From assembly GCA_965263165.1 (NCBI GenBank), contig OZ253584.1, positions 496,001 to 560,000 of the forward strand: a DNA stretch of 64,000 nucleotides, written 5' to 3'. Of this stretch, positions 25,676 through 34,638 are shown one piece after another; within the stretch, counting starts at the first letter, position 1; each line of letters opens with the position of its first letter. This DNA is from SAR202-VII-2 sp965263165. GTDB lineage: Bacteria; Chloroflexota; Dehalococcoidia; Lucifugimonadales; SAR202-VII-2. The position numbers and the translations under genes were made by a program. The notes beneath the pieces were generated by a model, which made no database searches, had not been told where the DNA came from, and saw only the letters and a list, made by a program, of their open reading frames with translations.

Positions 25676-26464
25676 CTACAACGGCTCTTCGAGCTCAATG
25701 AGCATCAGGTAGCCTTGCTGCGGGTCCGCGATCGCGGCGAACGTGCCAACCGTCGGGATGGTCATGGGCGGCATATGGACCCTGCCGCCAAGCGCTTTCA
25801 CCTGTTCGAGCGCGGGCTCGATGCTCTCAACCACGAAGTACACCGCCCAGTTCGGCGGGACCTCGCCCCACTCGGGCTTGATCGCGAGCATGCCGCCGGT
25901 GGCCTTGCCCCCGCTCTGGAACTCATTGTACTCGCCGTTCGGCATTTGGTGGACCTTGCGCGTCCAGCCGAAGAGGCCCCCGTAGAAGGCGGCCGCCGCG
26001 TCCGTATCGTGCGTGTAGAGCTCGCACCACGTGAACGCGCCGGGCTCGCTCATAATCTCCGCGCCGATGCTCTCCTTCGGCTGCCACGCGGACAACACGG
26101 CGCCGCCCGGGTCCCGGATGACGGTCATGCGGCCGGCGTTAAACACGTCCATGGGCGCGTACACCACGGTCCCGCCAAGCTCCTCCGTCCTAGCGGCGAC
26201 GGCATCCGCGTCCTCAACGGTCACGAAGCCGCCCCAGTGGGTGACCATGCCCTGCTCCGCCATGTCAGGCGTCATCTCGAACACGGCGGCAGCGGCCTTC
26301 CCGTTCTTCTTGAGCATCGTGTAGGCGCTTTCGTCGTCCACCGGGATGTCGACGGGCTCCCACCCGAACAGCGCCGTATAGAACGCCTTCGCCCCGTCGC
26401 TGTCGGTGGTGAGAAGGTCCACCCAACTAAACATCCCCTGCTCGTGCTTCGTGATTTCAGGCAT
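25676..26464 (-). CDS. Two-domain VOC (glyoxalase-like) protein
   Basis: This 262-residue protein has two tandem vicinal-oxygen-chelate domains. The first begins FSWVDLLTTDSDGAKAFYTALFGWE and ends FNAGRMTVIRDPGGAVLSAWQP; the second begins FTWCELYTHDTDAAAAFYGGLFGW and ends TFAAIADPQQGYLMLIE. Related proteins are annotated as hydroxylase or glyoxalase/bleomycin-resistance-like; the substrate is unknown. AAAGGAG 6 bases upstream selects ATG 26464. It is the first core-type gene after the island edge, with no obvious operon partner. Confidence 0.85.
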   Translation of the reverse strand: MPEITKHEQGMFSWVDLLTTDSDGAKAFYTALFGWEPVDIPVDDESAYTMLKKNGKAAAAVFEMTPDMAEQGMVTHWGGFVTVEDADAVAARTEELGGTVVYAPMDVFNAGRMTVIRDPGGAVLSAWQPKESIGAEIMSEPGAFTWCELYTHDTDAAAAFYGGLFGWTRKVHQMPNGEYNEFQSGGKATGGMLAIKPEWGEVPPNWAVYFVVESIEPALEQVKALGGRVHMPPMTIPTVGTFAAIADPQQGYLMLIELEEPL

Positions 26465-26661
26465 CACTCGCTCCTTTCGTGTTGTCAGTGATGATTGCGC
26501 GCCGGCGCCGGGCGCCGCAAGCGGCAGTGCCCTTCCCTACGAGTCGGGAGCCTCGCAGAGACCTTTTTGCGGCCCGGACGCGCTACGCGGTCACAGGGCC
26601 CCTCACCTGTCAACCAGTTCTGTGGGAACGACAACGAGGCAGGCGCGCCCCCCGGCATTCT

Positions 26662-27435
26662 CTAGGCGTAATCGTCGGCCGAGTCCAGTGGCTCGAAGCC
26701 GATCGCGTCCTTCGAGTAGCTGAGATCCATGATGCCCCACGAGCTATGGGACACGATGTTGACCGCCGCGTACTTCTCAGCCGGCGGATTGTCTATGCCG
26801 CAAGCAAGGCCGCGAGCAGCGTCCCGCTGGCTGGTCCACAAGGACATTGACGCTCCCTTCGACATCCGCTCGCTGGTCATGGGGCGGTCTTCAGGCCACA
26901 CGCGCCCGAACCTCACGCACACCGATGAAATGCCGTGAAGGTCAGCGTAATAGCGGGCAATGGTCTCGTTCCAGACCTTGCAGCAGGCGTAGAGCATATT
27001 GGGCCGGTAGGGTATGTCGGTGGTCAGCAGGGGCCACGTCTCGGGCACGTCCTCGTACCGGCTTTCAATGATTGCCTTATAGGGCTCTTCCCAGAGGTGG
27101 TTCATCACCACCGTGCCGCTGCTGGCGTTGACGATGTGCTTGACGCCCGCGCGTCTCGCCGCCTCGTAGACGTTGTATGTGCCGCCGATGTTGACGCGCC
27201 ACAGGTCGTCAAGGGTCGCCTCATCGTCCGGCAGGATGTAGGCCAGATGAACAACAGCGTCAATACCCTCAAAGGCGGGCTGAATGGCATCCAAGTCGCC
27301 AATATCAGCGACGCGAGACGGAACGCCCTGGACCTCCCGCACGTCCAGAGCCGACAACTCGTATTTGTCGGCCATGTGCCTGCCAAAAGCTGAACCGATC
27401 ATGCCAGCCATGCCTGTTACTAGAACCTTCTTCAT
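26662..27435 (-). CDS. NAD-dependent epimerase/dehydratase (extended SDR)
   Basis: This 257-residue protein has the N-terminal Rossmann motif VLVTGMAGMIGSAF, DAVVHLAYILPDDE, the active-site Ser region (VNASSGTVVM) and the catalytic YxxxK in MLYACCKVWNE. The R-x-G-x-V/W segment FGRVWPED follows. Such enzymes oxidise or epimerise sugar or other hydroxy substrates with NAD(P). It lies 55 bases upstream of nothing else on its strand except the amidohydrolase start-to-stop gap, so co-transcription with the amidohydrolase gene (27490-28569) is likely. Confidence 0.85.
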   Translation of the reverse strand: MKKVLVTGMAGMIGSAFGRHMADKYELSALDVREVQGVPSRVADIGDLDAIQPAFEGIDAVVHLAYILPDDEATLDDLWRVNIGGTYNVYEAARRAGVKHIVNASSGTVVMNHLWEEPYKAIIESRYEDVPETWPLLTTDIPYRPNMLYACCKVWNETIARYYADLHGISSVCVRFGRVWPEDRPMTSERMSKGASMSLWTSQRDAARGLACGIDNPPAEKYAAVNIVSHSSWGIMDLSYSKDAIGFEPLDSADDYA

Positions 27436-27489
27436 GGGCTGTAGCCTCCTGCTTTCTATCTGCGCTTCGCGAGAGATCGCCGGCCGGCG

Positions 27490-28569
27490 TCAGGCCAGCT
27501 TGTAGAACCGCTTAGCGTTCCCGCTGAGCACGGCCCCTCGTTCCTGCGGCGACATTTCCTCGCTTTCGAGTATGTCCTGCAGCTCGCTCTTGCACGTTTC
27601 GTTGTTCACCTCGTGGGGGAAGTCGGAGGAGTACATGAACGGCTCTTGGCCAACCACCTTGACGGCGTGAGCGAGCTCCCGCTCGCCGCCCTCGCAGCCA
27701 ATGAAGAGCTTGCCCTCGTTGACATACCGGAGCATGGCTTCGCTCACCCGCTCATTCGTAAGATCGACGAACTCGCCGCGCAGGTTGTACTGAGCGTGGC
27801 TATCGTAGGAACGCTCGAACCGCTCGAGGCAGGTGAGAAACCATGAGACGCCGCCTTCGAGGAATCCGATCCTGGCGTTGGGGTATTTGTCGAACATGCC
27901 GTTGAACAGAATTGAGGCCAGGGAGATCATCAGGGCAAACGGGTGGCCCAGTGCATGGACGGGGGCGTATGGCGTCAGATAGTCCATGCCGATGCTCATG
28001 TGGACGCCGCCGTGGACCGCCAAGCTGCATCCCAATCGGTCGGCCTCGGCGAATACGGGCCAGTATTCCCGGCAGCCCAGAGGGGCCTTGAGGCCGACGC
28101 CGGGCAGCATCGCCCCTGGCATTCCCAGCTCCGTCACCACTCTACGAAGCTCCTCTACAGCGGCTCCGGGCTCCTGCATGGGTAGCAACGCTATGCCTAC
28201 GAATCGATCGTTCCAGCGCGAATAGGTGTCGGCGAGCCAGTCGTTGTACCCCCGCGTCACGTCAATGGCCCAGTCGATATTGACGATCTTGCCGGAGCGC
28301 AGCCCCTCGCTGGGGTACAGCACCGTCTTCTCGATTCCCACGTCCTCTAGGAAGTCCAGCCAGCCCTCCGGGCCCACGTTGGCAAAGGCGCCGGGCGGCA
28401 TGGTCTGCAGGTTGGTCGAGTGAAGGTGGTCGACCGGCGGGAACAACGGGAACTTCCGAATTCGGCCCTCTGCTTGATAGGGTTCGGGCATACGGCTCAG
28501 GATGGCCGGAATGTCTTCAACGATATGCCCATCAGCGTCGATGACAAGCTCTCCATTGGCGGATGTCAT
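27490..28569 (-). CDS. Amidohydrolase-family metal-dependent hydrolase (COG2159 type)
   Basis: This 359-residue TIM-barrel hydrolase starts VIDADGHIVED and has a central H in AVHGGVHMSIG. It then shows HALGHPFALM, NARIGFLEGGVSWF and YSSDFPHEV; these are metal and substrate residues of the ACMSD/2-amino-3-carboxymuconate-type amidohydrolases. Substrate unknown. A closely similar paralogue lies at 57950-59038 and a more distant one at 28749-29840, which is transcribed divergently across 179 bases. The expansion suggests ring-cleavage or decarboxylation duties. Confidence 0.88.
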   Translation of the reverse strand: MTSANGELVIDADGHIVEDIPAILSRMPEPYQAEGRIRKFPLFPPVDHLHSTNLQTMPPGAFANVGPEGWLDFLEDVGIEKTVLYPSEGLRSGKIVNIDWAIDVTRGYNDWLADTYSRWNDRFVGIALLPMQEPGAAVEELRRVVTELGMPGAMLPGVGLKAPLGCREYWPVFAEADRLGCSLAVHGGVHMSIGMDYLTPYAPVHALGHPFALMISLASILFNGMFDKYPNARIGFLEGGVSWFLTCLERFERSYDSHAQYNLRGEFVDLTNERVSEAMLRYVNEGKLFIGCEGGERELAHAVKVVGQEPFMYSSDFPHEVNNETCKSELQDILESEEMSPQERGAVLSGNAKRFYKLA

Positions 28570-28748
28570 GGTGCAACCTCCGGGATGCTGAGTGCTGGCC
28601 CCATCCTACTCCAAAAGCCCCCATTCAGGGAGCAACCGCGGTCCCCGCTTTCCAAAAGCGGCGCTGAGGCGTATCTTGCACGCACATCATTGCAGTGCGC
28701 CCGGAACGTCAATGCGATGACGCCCCGGGGGCGCCAAGGGAGGTCCTC

Positions 28749-29840
28749 ATGGGTTGGGTGGATTCCGACGCTCACGTGGTGGAGACTCCTCAAACTTGGG
28801 AGTACCTGGACGCTTCCGAGGCGAAGTACCGGCCCATGCCGGTCCAGTCGGCGGACGGACTGTTGCACTGGTTCATCGACGGTAAGATTCGAGGGCTCTT
28901 CAGGTCGGTCATGACGGCCCAACAGTTCTCGGATCTGTCTCGCCGCTTCGACCGGCGCATCGACACGCCTCGCGAGTCCTACGAGATGGAGAACATTGAG
29001 GCAAGGCTACGGCACATGGATGAGCTGGGTATCGACATCCAAGTGCTCTACCCGACGGTCTTCCTGGAGCAATGTGCCGACCGTCCTGACGTTGATATCG
29101 CCGTCTGTGGGTCGTACAACCGGTGGCTGGCCGACATCTGGAAGCAGTCGGGCGGGCGCCTGCGGTGGATGGCGGTGCTCCCCCTGCTCAGTATGCCGGA
29201 CGCGTTGGACCAACTGAAGTTCTGCAAGGACAATGGCGCCTGCGGCGTCTTCGTGCGTCCAGTGGAGGGGAACCGCATCTTCCACGACCCCTACTTCTAC
29301 TCCTTGTATGAAGAGGCCTCTCGCCTGGACCTATGCATAGGCGTTCATCAGGCCAACGCCAACCCGGGGATGGTGGATATGCTCTCCGGCCACGAACGAT
29401 CCGGCGAGCGGTTCATGCAGTACCGGATTTTCACGGTGGGCGCCTTCTTTGTGTGGATAAGAACCGGCCTGCCCGCCGTCTTCCCGAACCTACGTCTGGG
29501 GTTCATCGAAACGGCGGCATCCTGGATACCCTGGGCCGTGATGGAGCTGCGGGGCCGGATGGACACCGTGGAAACGCGGCTGCCCGACAACCCCCTGGAG
29601 GCGTACAACATGTACGTCACCTGCCAGAACGGAGACGACATCCCCTATCTTCTGAGCCACGCGGGAGAGAACCGTCTGGTTATTGGGACCGATTATGGAC
29701 ACGTGGACTCGTCTACGGACATCGAGGGACTGCGGACTCTGGAGACCAGCGGACGCATCAGCCCCGAAGCCGCACGGAAGATCCTCGACGACAACGGCAG
29801 AGCCTTCTACGGCCTGGGCGCCGCGGCTGGGCAGCGGTAG
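28749..29840 (+). CDS. Amidohydrolase-family protein (COG2159 type)
   Basis: This 363-residue protein begins MGWVDSDAHVVETPQTW, the D-x-H metal motif of the ACMSD-like subgroup. It continues with MDELGIDIQVLYPT, CIGVHQANANPG, LRLGFIETAASWIPW and IGTDYGHVDSS. GGAGG lies just upstream of ATG 28749. It is the first gene of a rightward cluster with the carboxyltransferase-like gene and the flavoprotein, suggesting one pathway for an unknown carboxylated ring or chain compound. Confidence 0.87.
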   Translation: MGWVDSDAHVVETPQTWEYLDASEAKYRPMPVQSADGLLHWFIDGKIRGLFRSVMTAQQFSDLSRRFDRRIDTPRESYEMENIEARLRHMDELGIDIQVLYPTVFLEQCADRPDVDIAVCGSYNRWLADIWKQSGGRLRWMAVLPLLSMPDALDQLKFCKDNGACGVFVRPVEGNRIFHDPYFYSLYEEASRLDLCIGVHQANANPGMVDMLSGHERSGERFMQYRIFTVGAFFVWIRTGLPAVFPNLRLGFIETAASWIPWAVMELRGRMDTVETRLPDNPLEAYNMYVTCQNGDDIPYLLSHAGENRLVIGTDYGHVDSSTDIEGLRTLETSGRISPEAARKILDDNGRAFYGLGAAAGQR

Positions 29841-29930
29841 TTCCCAGGAACATGCGACCCGCCGGGGACGGGCGCCGTTCTCTGCGTGCGTTCTCATGCA
29901 GACCAGCAGGGCGCCATTGACGAAGGACCA

Positions 29931-31394
29931 ATGACAGAAATCAGCTTTATCGACACGACGATGCGGGACGGCCACCTGAGCCTGTGGGCGCTCAACATGC
30001 GCACGGGCATGATGCTGTCCGTCTTTCCTCACCTGGATGAGGCCGGCTTCGACTCGCTGGAGTTCTTCAACCCCGGCGTCCAGATCAAGAAGTTGGGAAA
30101 GGAGTTGGGAGAGGACGCCTTCGAATGGCTGAAGCGCGGCGCGGCGCTCAAGAACAAGACAGACCTCCGGCTGCACGGGGGTATCCGCGGCGGCCTTTCC
30201 CTGATCCCCCTGTCCGTTCGCCTGTTGCTGGTGAAGATGATCGTTGCTCACGGGGTGACGACGAACCGCTCCTCGAACCCCTGGAACGACTTCCCCGAGC
30301 ACGCCCCTGAAGTGAAGGACCTGGTGGATGCCGGAATGCGCACGGTCATCAACGTCATCTACTCCATCTCGCCCAAGCACACCGACGACTATTACCGCGA
30401 GCGCATCAGGCTGGCCGCCGACCTCAAGCCCTATCGCATCTGCTTCAAGGACGTGGGCGGCCTGCTGACTCCGGAGCGCACCAGGGAGATGGTCCCCATC
30501 TTCAAGGAGAACGCCGAGGACATCGAGTTGGAGTTCCACGCCCACTCCAACAATGGCCTTGCTCCGCTCAACGCTCTGGAGGCGGCCAAGGGCGGCATCC
30601 GGTATATACACACCGCGGTCCCGCCCCTGGCCAACGGGACCTCTCAACCCTCGATCTTCAACGTGGCGGGCAACCTGCGGGCGCTGGGCTTCTCCACGGC
30701 CATCGACGAGACGCCCCTCCCGGCGGTGATGGAGAAGCTGCACGACATCGCTCATCGGGAGCACCTGCCCATCGGGAAGCCGCGGCTGTTCGACCAAACG
30801 GTGTACGGCCACCAGATCCCCGGCGGCATGATGTCTAACCTGGCCTACCAGTTGAAGCTGGTGGGCATGGAGCACCGGCTGCAGGAGGTGTTGGAGGAGG
30901 CGGTGAGAGTCAGGGCCGAGTTCGGGTATCCCATCATGGTCACGCCGTTGGCGCAGTTCGTGGGGAGCCAGGCGGGCCTCAACGTCATCACCGGCGAGAG
31001 GTACAAACAGGTCAGCGACGAGGTCATACAGTATGCCCTCGGCCTCTGGGGAAGAGAGCCGGTCACGCACATGGACCAGGAGGTCCGCGCCAAGATCCTC
31101 GACCGCCCTCGCGGACGCGAGCTGATGCGGTGGACGCCGCCGCAGCCGTCCCTCAAAGAGGTGCGGGCCCAATACGGCGAGAACACCTCGGACGAGGAGC
31201 TGGTCCTCCGTTCCTTTGGCGGCGACGAGGCAGCCGGGGCGTTGGGAAAGGCCAGCGCGCCGGAGGACTTCCTGAGCGCGCGTCAACCCCTCGTCACGCT
31301 GGTGGAGGAGTTAGCCAAGCGGAGGGCCTTCAAGCGCGTCGTCGTGGAAAAGGGAGATGTGTCGGTGACGCTTCGCGGAAGCGCGGAACGATAG
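29931..31394 (+). CDS. Carboxyltransferase-like DRE-TIM protein (oxaloacetate decarboxylase alpha/PYC type)
   Basis: This 487-residue protein has a DRE-TIM barrel like the carboxyltransferase domain of oxaloacetate decarboxylase alpha and pyruvate carboxylase. It shows IDTTMRDGHLSLWALNMRT, YSISPKHTDDYY, the Lys in ICFKDVGGLLTPE, the metal-binding HAHSNNG, TAVPPLANGTSQPS, and the hallmark HQIPGGMMSNL. There is no C-terminal biotinyl domain (no MKM), so biotin would have to come from another protein or the enzyme does a biotin-free aldol or lyase reaction. It sits 90 bases after the amidohydrolase stop and 60 before the flavoprotein gene. Confidence 0.82.
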   Translation: MTEISFIDTTMRDGHLSLWALNMRTGMMLSVFPHLDEAGFDSLEFFNPGVQIKKLGKELGEDAFEWLKRGAALKNKTDLRLHGGIRGGLSLIPLSVRLLLVKMIVAHGVTTNRSSNPWNDFPEHAPEVKDLVDAGMRTVINVIYSISPKHTDDYYRERIRLAADLKPYRICFKDVGGLLTPERTREMVPIFKENAEDIELEFHAHSNNGLAPLNALEAAKGGIRYIHTAVPPLANGTSQPSIFNVAGNLRALGFSTAIDETPLPAVMEKLHDIAHREHLPIGKPRLFDQTVYGHQIPGGMMSNLAYQLKLVGMEHRLQEVLEEAVRVRAEFGYPIMVTPLAQFVGSQAGLNVITGERYKQVSDEVIQYALGLWGREPVTHMDQEVRAKILDRPRGRELMRWTPPQPSLKEVRAQYGENTSDEELVLRSFGGDEAAGALGKASAPEDFLSARQPLVTLVEELAKRRAFKRVVVEKGDVSVTLRGSAER

Positions 31395-31454
31395 CCGCGC
31401 TCCACAGGGTGGACCAATGGGGCAGGTCAAATCAGCCAGGCAGGGAGGCGCGTT

Positions 31455-32804
31455 ATGGCGGAAGCAATGGCAGAAGGGAATGAGGGCCGGGTCGTGGTGG
31501 TGGGCGCCGGGGGGTGCGGCATGGTCGCCGCGCTTGCCGCGGCTGAGAGCGGCGCTCAGGTTGTCCTGTTGGAGAAGACGGACGTGCCCGGCGGCAACAC
31601 AGCTCTCACCACTTCCCTTGTGGTCGCCGGCTCCCGTTTCCAGCGAAAGGTGGGAGTAGAGGACGACCCGGCGACCTTCGCTGGGGAAATTAATCGGAGG
31701 AACGGCGGCCAGGCCAACCCGGCCCTCGTGGAGCTGATGGCCAATGAGGGCGCCCCGACGCTGGAGTGGCTGGCCGACACTACGGGTATGGAATTCACGG
31801 TCTCTGAGGGCGCCTCGGGGCACTCTCAACGGAGAGCCCACGGCTGCGGTGGAGGCTGGGCCTTTGTTAGAGGATTGCTTGCGACGGTCAGCGCGCATAG
31901 GAACATCGAGATTCGGTGGTTGACGCCGGCGCGCTCCCTGGTGATGGACTCGGCAGGCGCGGTTACCGGCGTGCAGACCGATGGCGGCGTCGTCAATGCG
32001 GGCAAGGTCATCCTCGCCACCGGCGGCTTCGGCGCCAACCGGGACATGGTGGCCCACTACATACCAAAGGCCGACGGCATCCCCTACCGCGGGCACACCG
32101 GGGTCGAAGGAGACGGCGCCCGCATGGGCCTGGAGGCCGGCGGCGTGGTCGCCAACATGGACGCGTTCCTCCCCTACCCAACGTACTTCCGTCCGCTCCA
32201 GCTACCGATGCCGCAGCCCCTGATACACAGCGGGGCCATCCTCGTTGCCGAGGACGGACGCCGGTTCGCTGACGAGACCCGCTATCCCAGCGGGCCAGGG
32301 GCCAGAATGTTGGACATGCCCGGCAGGTGCGCCTATGAGGTCTTCGACCAGCGCATACTGCGAGAAGTGGCGTCTGAAGTTCCCCCGGCCATTGCGCGGC
32401 AGGCCTTCGAGACCGGCGCAAGTTCGGATGAGCTGGCGGAAAAGCTGGGCGTCGACCCTCAGGGCCTCACCCGGTCCATCGAGGCGTACAACGACGACGC
32501 CGCCGGAGGCCCCGACGAGTTTGGCCGGGCGCCGGGAGCGCAGCTGACGCCGCCCTTCTATGGCGCCCAGGTCTGGGTTGCCCTGTACAACACCCAGGGC
32601 GGCCTGAAGGTCAACGAGGACGGCCAGGCGCTCACCGCTGACGGCGCCCCAATTCCCAACCTCTACGCTGGGGGAGACGCCTCGGAGGGCATCTCGGGGC
32701 CGGACGCCACTGGCTATCTGCCGGGCAACGGAACGCTGACAGCCATCGTTCTGGGCAAGAGGGCCGGCGAGCACGCCGCGCGCTCGCTGGAGGGCCGCGG
32801 CTGA
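31455..32804 (+). CDS. FAD-dependent oxidoreductase (fumarate reductase/KstD-like)
   Basis: This 449-residue protein has an N-terminal FAD-binding Rossmann fold (VVVVGAGGCGMVAALAAAES, then VVLLEKTDVPGGNTAL), a capping domain, and the second FAD block ATGGFGANRDMV. The C-terminal motif NTQGGLKVNEDGQAL with NLYAGGDASEGISG and LGKRAGEHAA closes it. These belong to the flavocytochrome-c/fumarate reductase/3-ketosteroid dehydrogenase superfamily. It probably introduces or reduces a C=C bond in the same pathway as the two upstream genes. Confidence 0.87.
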   Translation: MAEAMAEGNEGRVVVVGAGGCGMVAALAAAESGAQVVLLEKTDVPGGNTALTTSLVVAGSRFQRKVGVEDDPATFAGEINRRNGGQANPALVELMANEGAPTLEWLADTTGMEFTVSEGASGHSQRRAHGCGGGWAFVRGLLATVSAHRNIEIRWLTPARSLVMDSAGAVTGVQTDGGVVNAGKVILATGGFGANRDMVAHYIPKADGIPYRGHTGVEGDGARMGLEAGGVVANMDAFLPYPTYFRPLQLPMPQPLIHSGAILVAEDGRRFADETRYPSGPGARMLDMPGRCAYEVFDQRILREVASEVPPAIARQAFETGASSDELAEKLGVDPQGLTRSIEAYNDDAAGGPDEFGRAPGAQLTPPFYGAQVWVALYNTQGGLKVNEDGQALTADGAPIPNLYAGGDASEGISGPDATGYLPGNGTLTAIVLGKRAGEHAARSLEGRG

Positions 32805-33020
32805 GCACGCCGTCCCTGGGATCGTCTCAGCATGGCCGACGCCCTGGGCAGGTTGGCCGCGATGCACACGCTGCAATCGTCCTGAAACGGAGCCTCGGAA
32901 CGGTTGACATATGGCCTGTTCCCTGTCAACTCGGACTGAGGCTGGACCTCTGAGGCAGTGGGTCTCTACTACTCGCCAGAGCCTGCCGACATCCAAAACA
33001 TCACGGGGGAGGTAGAGCCA

Positions 33021-33131
33021 ATGCAGCAACACGATGTCCACGAGTGCCACGACCACGAACACCACGGGGATGAGCCTGGCCACGTCCACGACTCGCATGA
33101 GTGCGACACGCACGAGCACCACGCCCACTAG
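33021..33131 (+). CDS. 36-residue His/Cys-rich metal-binding peptide
   Basis: A very strong GGGGGAGG lies 7-10 bases before ATG 33021. The peptide contains 12 His and 2 Cys, plus many Asp/Glu, in words such as HECHDHEHHG and HDSHECDTHEHHAH. A textbook terminator follows 27 bases after the stop, so the unit is expressed on its own. Its neighbour, convergent on the opposite strand, is a CDF divalent-cation exporter with a similar His-rich N-terminus. A Zn/Ni/Co buffer or metal-delivery peptide is inferred. Confidence 0.7.
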   Translation: MQQHDVHECHDHEHHGDEPGHVHDSHECDTHEHHAH

Positions 33132-33157
33132 GGGTTAAGGCTCAGAATCAATCGAGG

Positions 33158-33204
33158 CGAGGCCTCGCTGGTCACTGGGACCGCGAGGCCTCGTTGTTTC
33201 TTTA
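33158..33204 (+). terminator. Intrinsic terminator after His-rich peptide gene
   Basis: The stem pairs 33158-33168 with 33183-33193 (11 bp, extendable by four pairs after one bulge) and is followed by ttgtttcttt. It may serve both this gene and, in reverse, the convergent CDF gene. Confidence 0.8.
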
Positions 33205-33225
33205 GCCTGAAGCCCAAAGGGCTTC

Positions 33226-34380
33226 TTAGAAAGGTAGTGGCAAGCGCTTCTTCTTACCCCGGGTCCGCGCTTGGGTTAGAGGGTGGTCGACGTGATGGTC
33301 TTCGGTGCAACCCACCAGCGACTGCTCCAACTGTATGGTGGCGTGACCGATGCCGAAGTCGCGCATGGCAATGTCCCGCAACCGGCGGAGCAGCGCGTCC
33401 AAATCGCCGTTGTACGTGGGATCGGCCAGCACGTGGGCAGTGATCGCCTCATACCCTGAGGAGATGGTCCAGACATGCACATCGTGGACCAACGTCACGC
33501 CCTCCTGTTCCTCCAGTTCACTGCAAAGTCGGTATACGTCTATGTGCTCGGGCGCTCCCTCCAGTAGCACGTTGACCACCGTGAACATCAGCTTCCGGCT
33601 GCTGAACACAATAAGCAACGCGATGAAAACGCTCAAGATCGGGTCGGCGAGGTGCCATCCAAAGGCCAGGATGAGTATTGCGGAGATGACCACTCCGACG
33701 GATCCCAGCAGGTCGGCTATCACGTGCTGAAAGGCGCCCTCGACATTCATGCTGTGCTGCGAAGACCGGTGAAGTATCCAGGCGGCGGCGAGGTTTACCA
33801 GAAGTCCCCCGAAACCGACGAAGAGCACCGGCCATCCATCTACGTGAGTGTCTTCCGTGAAGATTCTGTGATACGCCTCGAAGACTATCCAGCCTGCGAT
33901 CAGCCATAGCCCGACGGCGTTGGCCAGAGCGGCCAGCACCTCGGTGCGTTGATACCCGAACGTACGCGCGGCGGACGCGGCCTTCTCCGCAATCCACATT
34001 GCGACGAGGGCCATGACGATTGCGGCGGCGTCGGTGAGCATGTGCCCCGCGTCGGCTATGAGGGCCAGGTTGCCCGACAGGATGCCGCCCACCACCTCCG
34101 CCACCATGTAGGTTGAAATCAGCGCTAGGGCGAGGATCAGGCGGCGGCGGCTGGTCCCCCGTAAGTCGTGGGAGTGGTCGTGTTCGGCATCGCCATGGCC
34201 AGCGTGGTCATAGCCGGCGTGGTCGTCGTGGGCTTCTTCGTGGTCATGGCCGGCGTGGTCATCATGGGCCCCTTCATGGCCGTGGCCCTCGTGGTCATGC
34301 ACGGCGTGAGCGTCGTGGGCCTCTTCGCGACCGTGGCTAGCGTGGTCATGGCCGGCGTGGGCGTCATTGGGCTTCTTCAT
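33226..34380 (-). CDS. CDF-family divalent-cation exporter, His-rich N-terminus
   Basis: This 384-residue protein, from ATG 34380, opens with a ~70-residue His/Asp/Gly/Glu repeat tract (words like HDHAGHG and EEAHDDHAG). Six membrane helices follow with the CDF metal sites GNLALIADAGHMLTDA (H-x3-D in TM2) and FQHVIADLLGSVGV (H-x3-D in TM5). The cytoplasmic domain has DVHVWTISSGY and AHVLAD. It exports Zn/Co/Cd by proton antiport. A better ribosome-binding site (AAAGGAG) and ATG lie at 34480, but that frame, also His-rich, ends after ~38 codons and differs from the main frame by one base near 34369. This points to a frameshift; if corrected, the protein would gain about 33 residues. Confidence 0.88.
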   Translation of the reverse strand: MKKPNDAHAGHDHASHGREEAHDAHAVHDHEGHGHEGAHDDHAGHDHEEAHDDHAGYDHAGHGDAEHDHSHDLRGTSRRRLILALALISTYMVAEVVGGILSGNLALIADAGHMLTDAAAIVMALVAMWIAEKAASAARTFGYQRTEVLAALANAVGLWLIAGWIVFEAYHRIFTEDTHVDGWPVLFVGFGGLLVNLAAAWILHRSSQHSMNVEGAFQHVIADLLGSVGVVISAILILAFGWHLADPILSVFIALLIVFSSRKLMFTVVNVLLEGAPEHIDVYRLCSELEEQEGVTLVHDVHVWTISSGYEAITAHVLADPTYNGDLDALLRRLRDIAMRDFGIGHATIQLEQSLVGCTEDHHVDHPLTQARTRGKKKRLPLPF

Positions 34381-34638
34381 AGCCGTGGCCGGCGTGGTCA
34401 TGGCCGGCGTGAGCGTCGTGGTCTTCTTCGCGGCCGTGGCTCTCGCCTCCCGTGGTTCCTTGCCCTGGTCTCGAATCCATGTGTACGGTCTCCTTTCCCG
34501 GACGCGCCACTCCCGAAGTCCGGTGAGACAACCTCGGCAACGAGATCCGCCGACGCTTTGCGCCATCTGGCGCTCGATTTGTAGAACTTGGCCGGGCGAC
34601 GGCTTGAGGGCTAGCGCGGACGGGGCCCCGTCAACCGG

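Noticed and set aside
29490..31286. 598-residue open frame antisense to the carboxyltransferase gene
   Set aside because: The plus-strand frame carries clear family motifs; the antisense frame has none.
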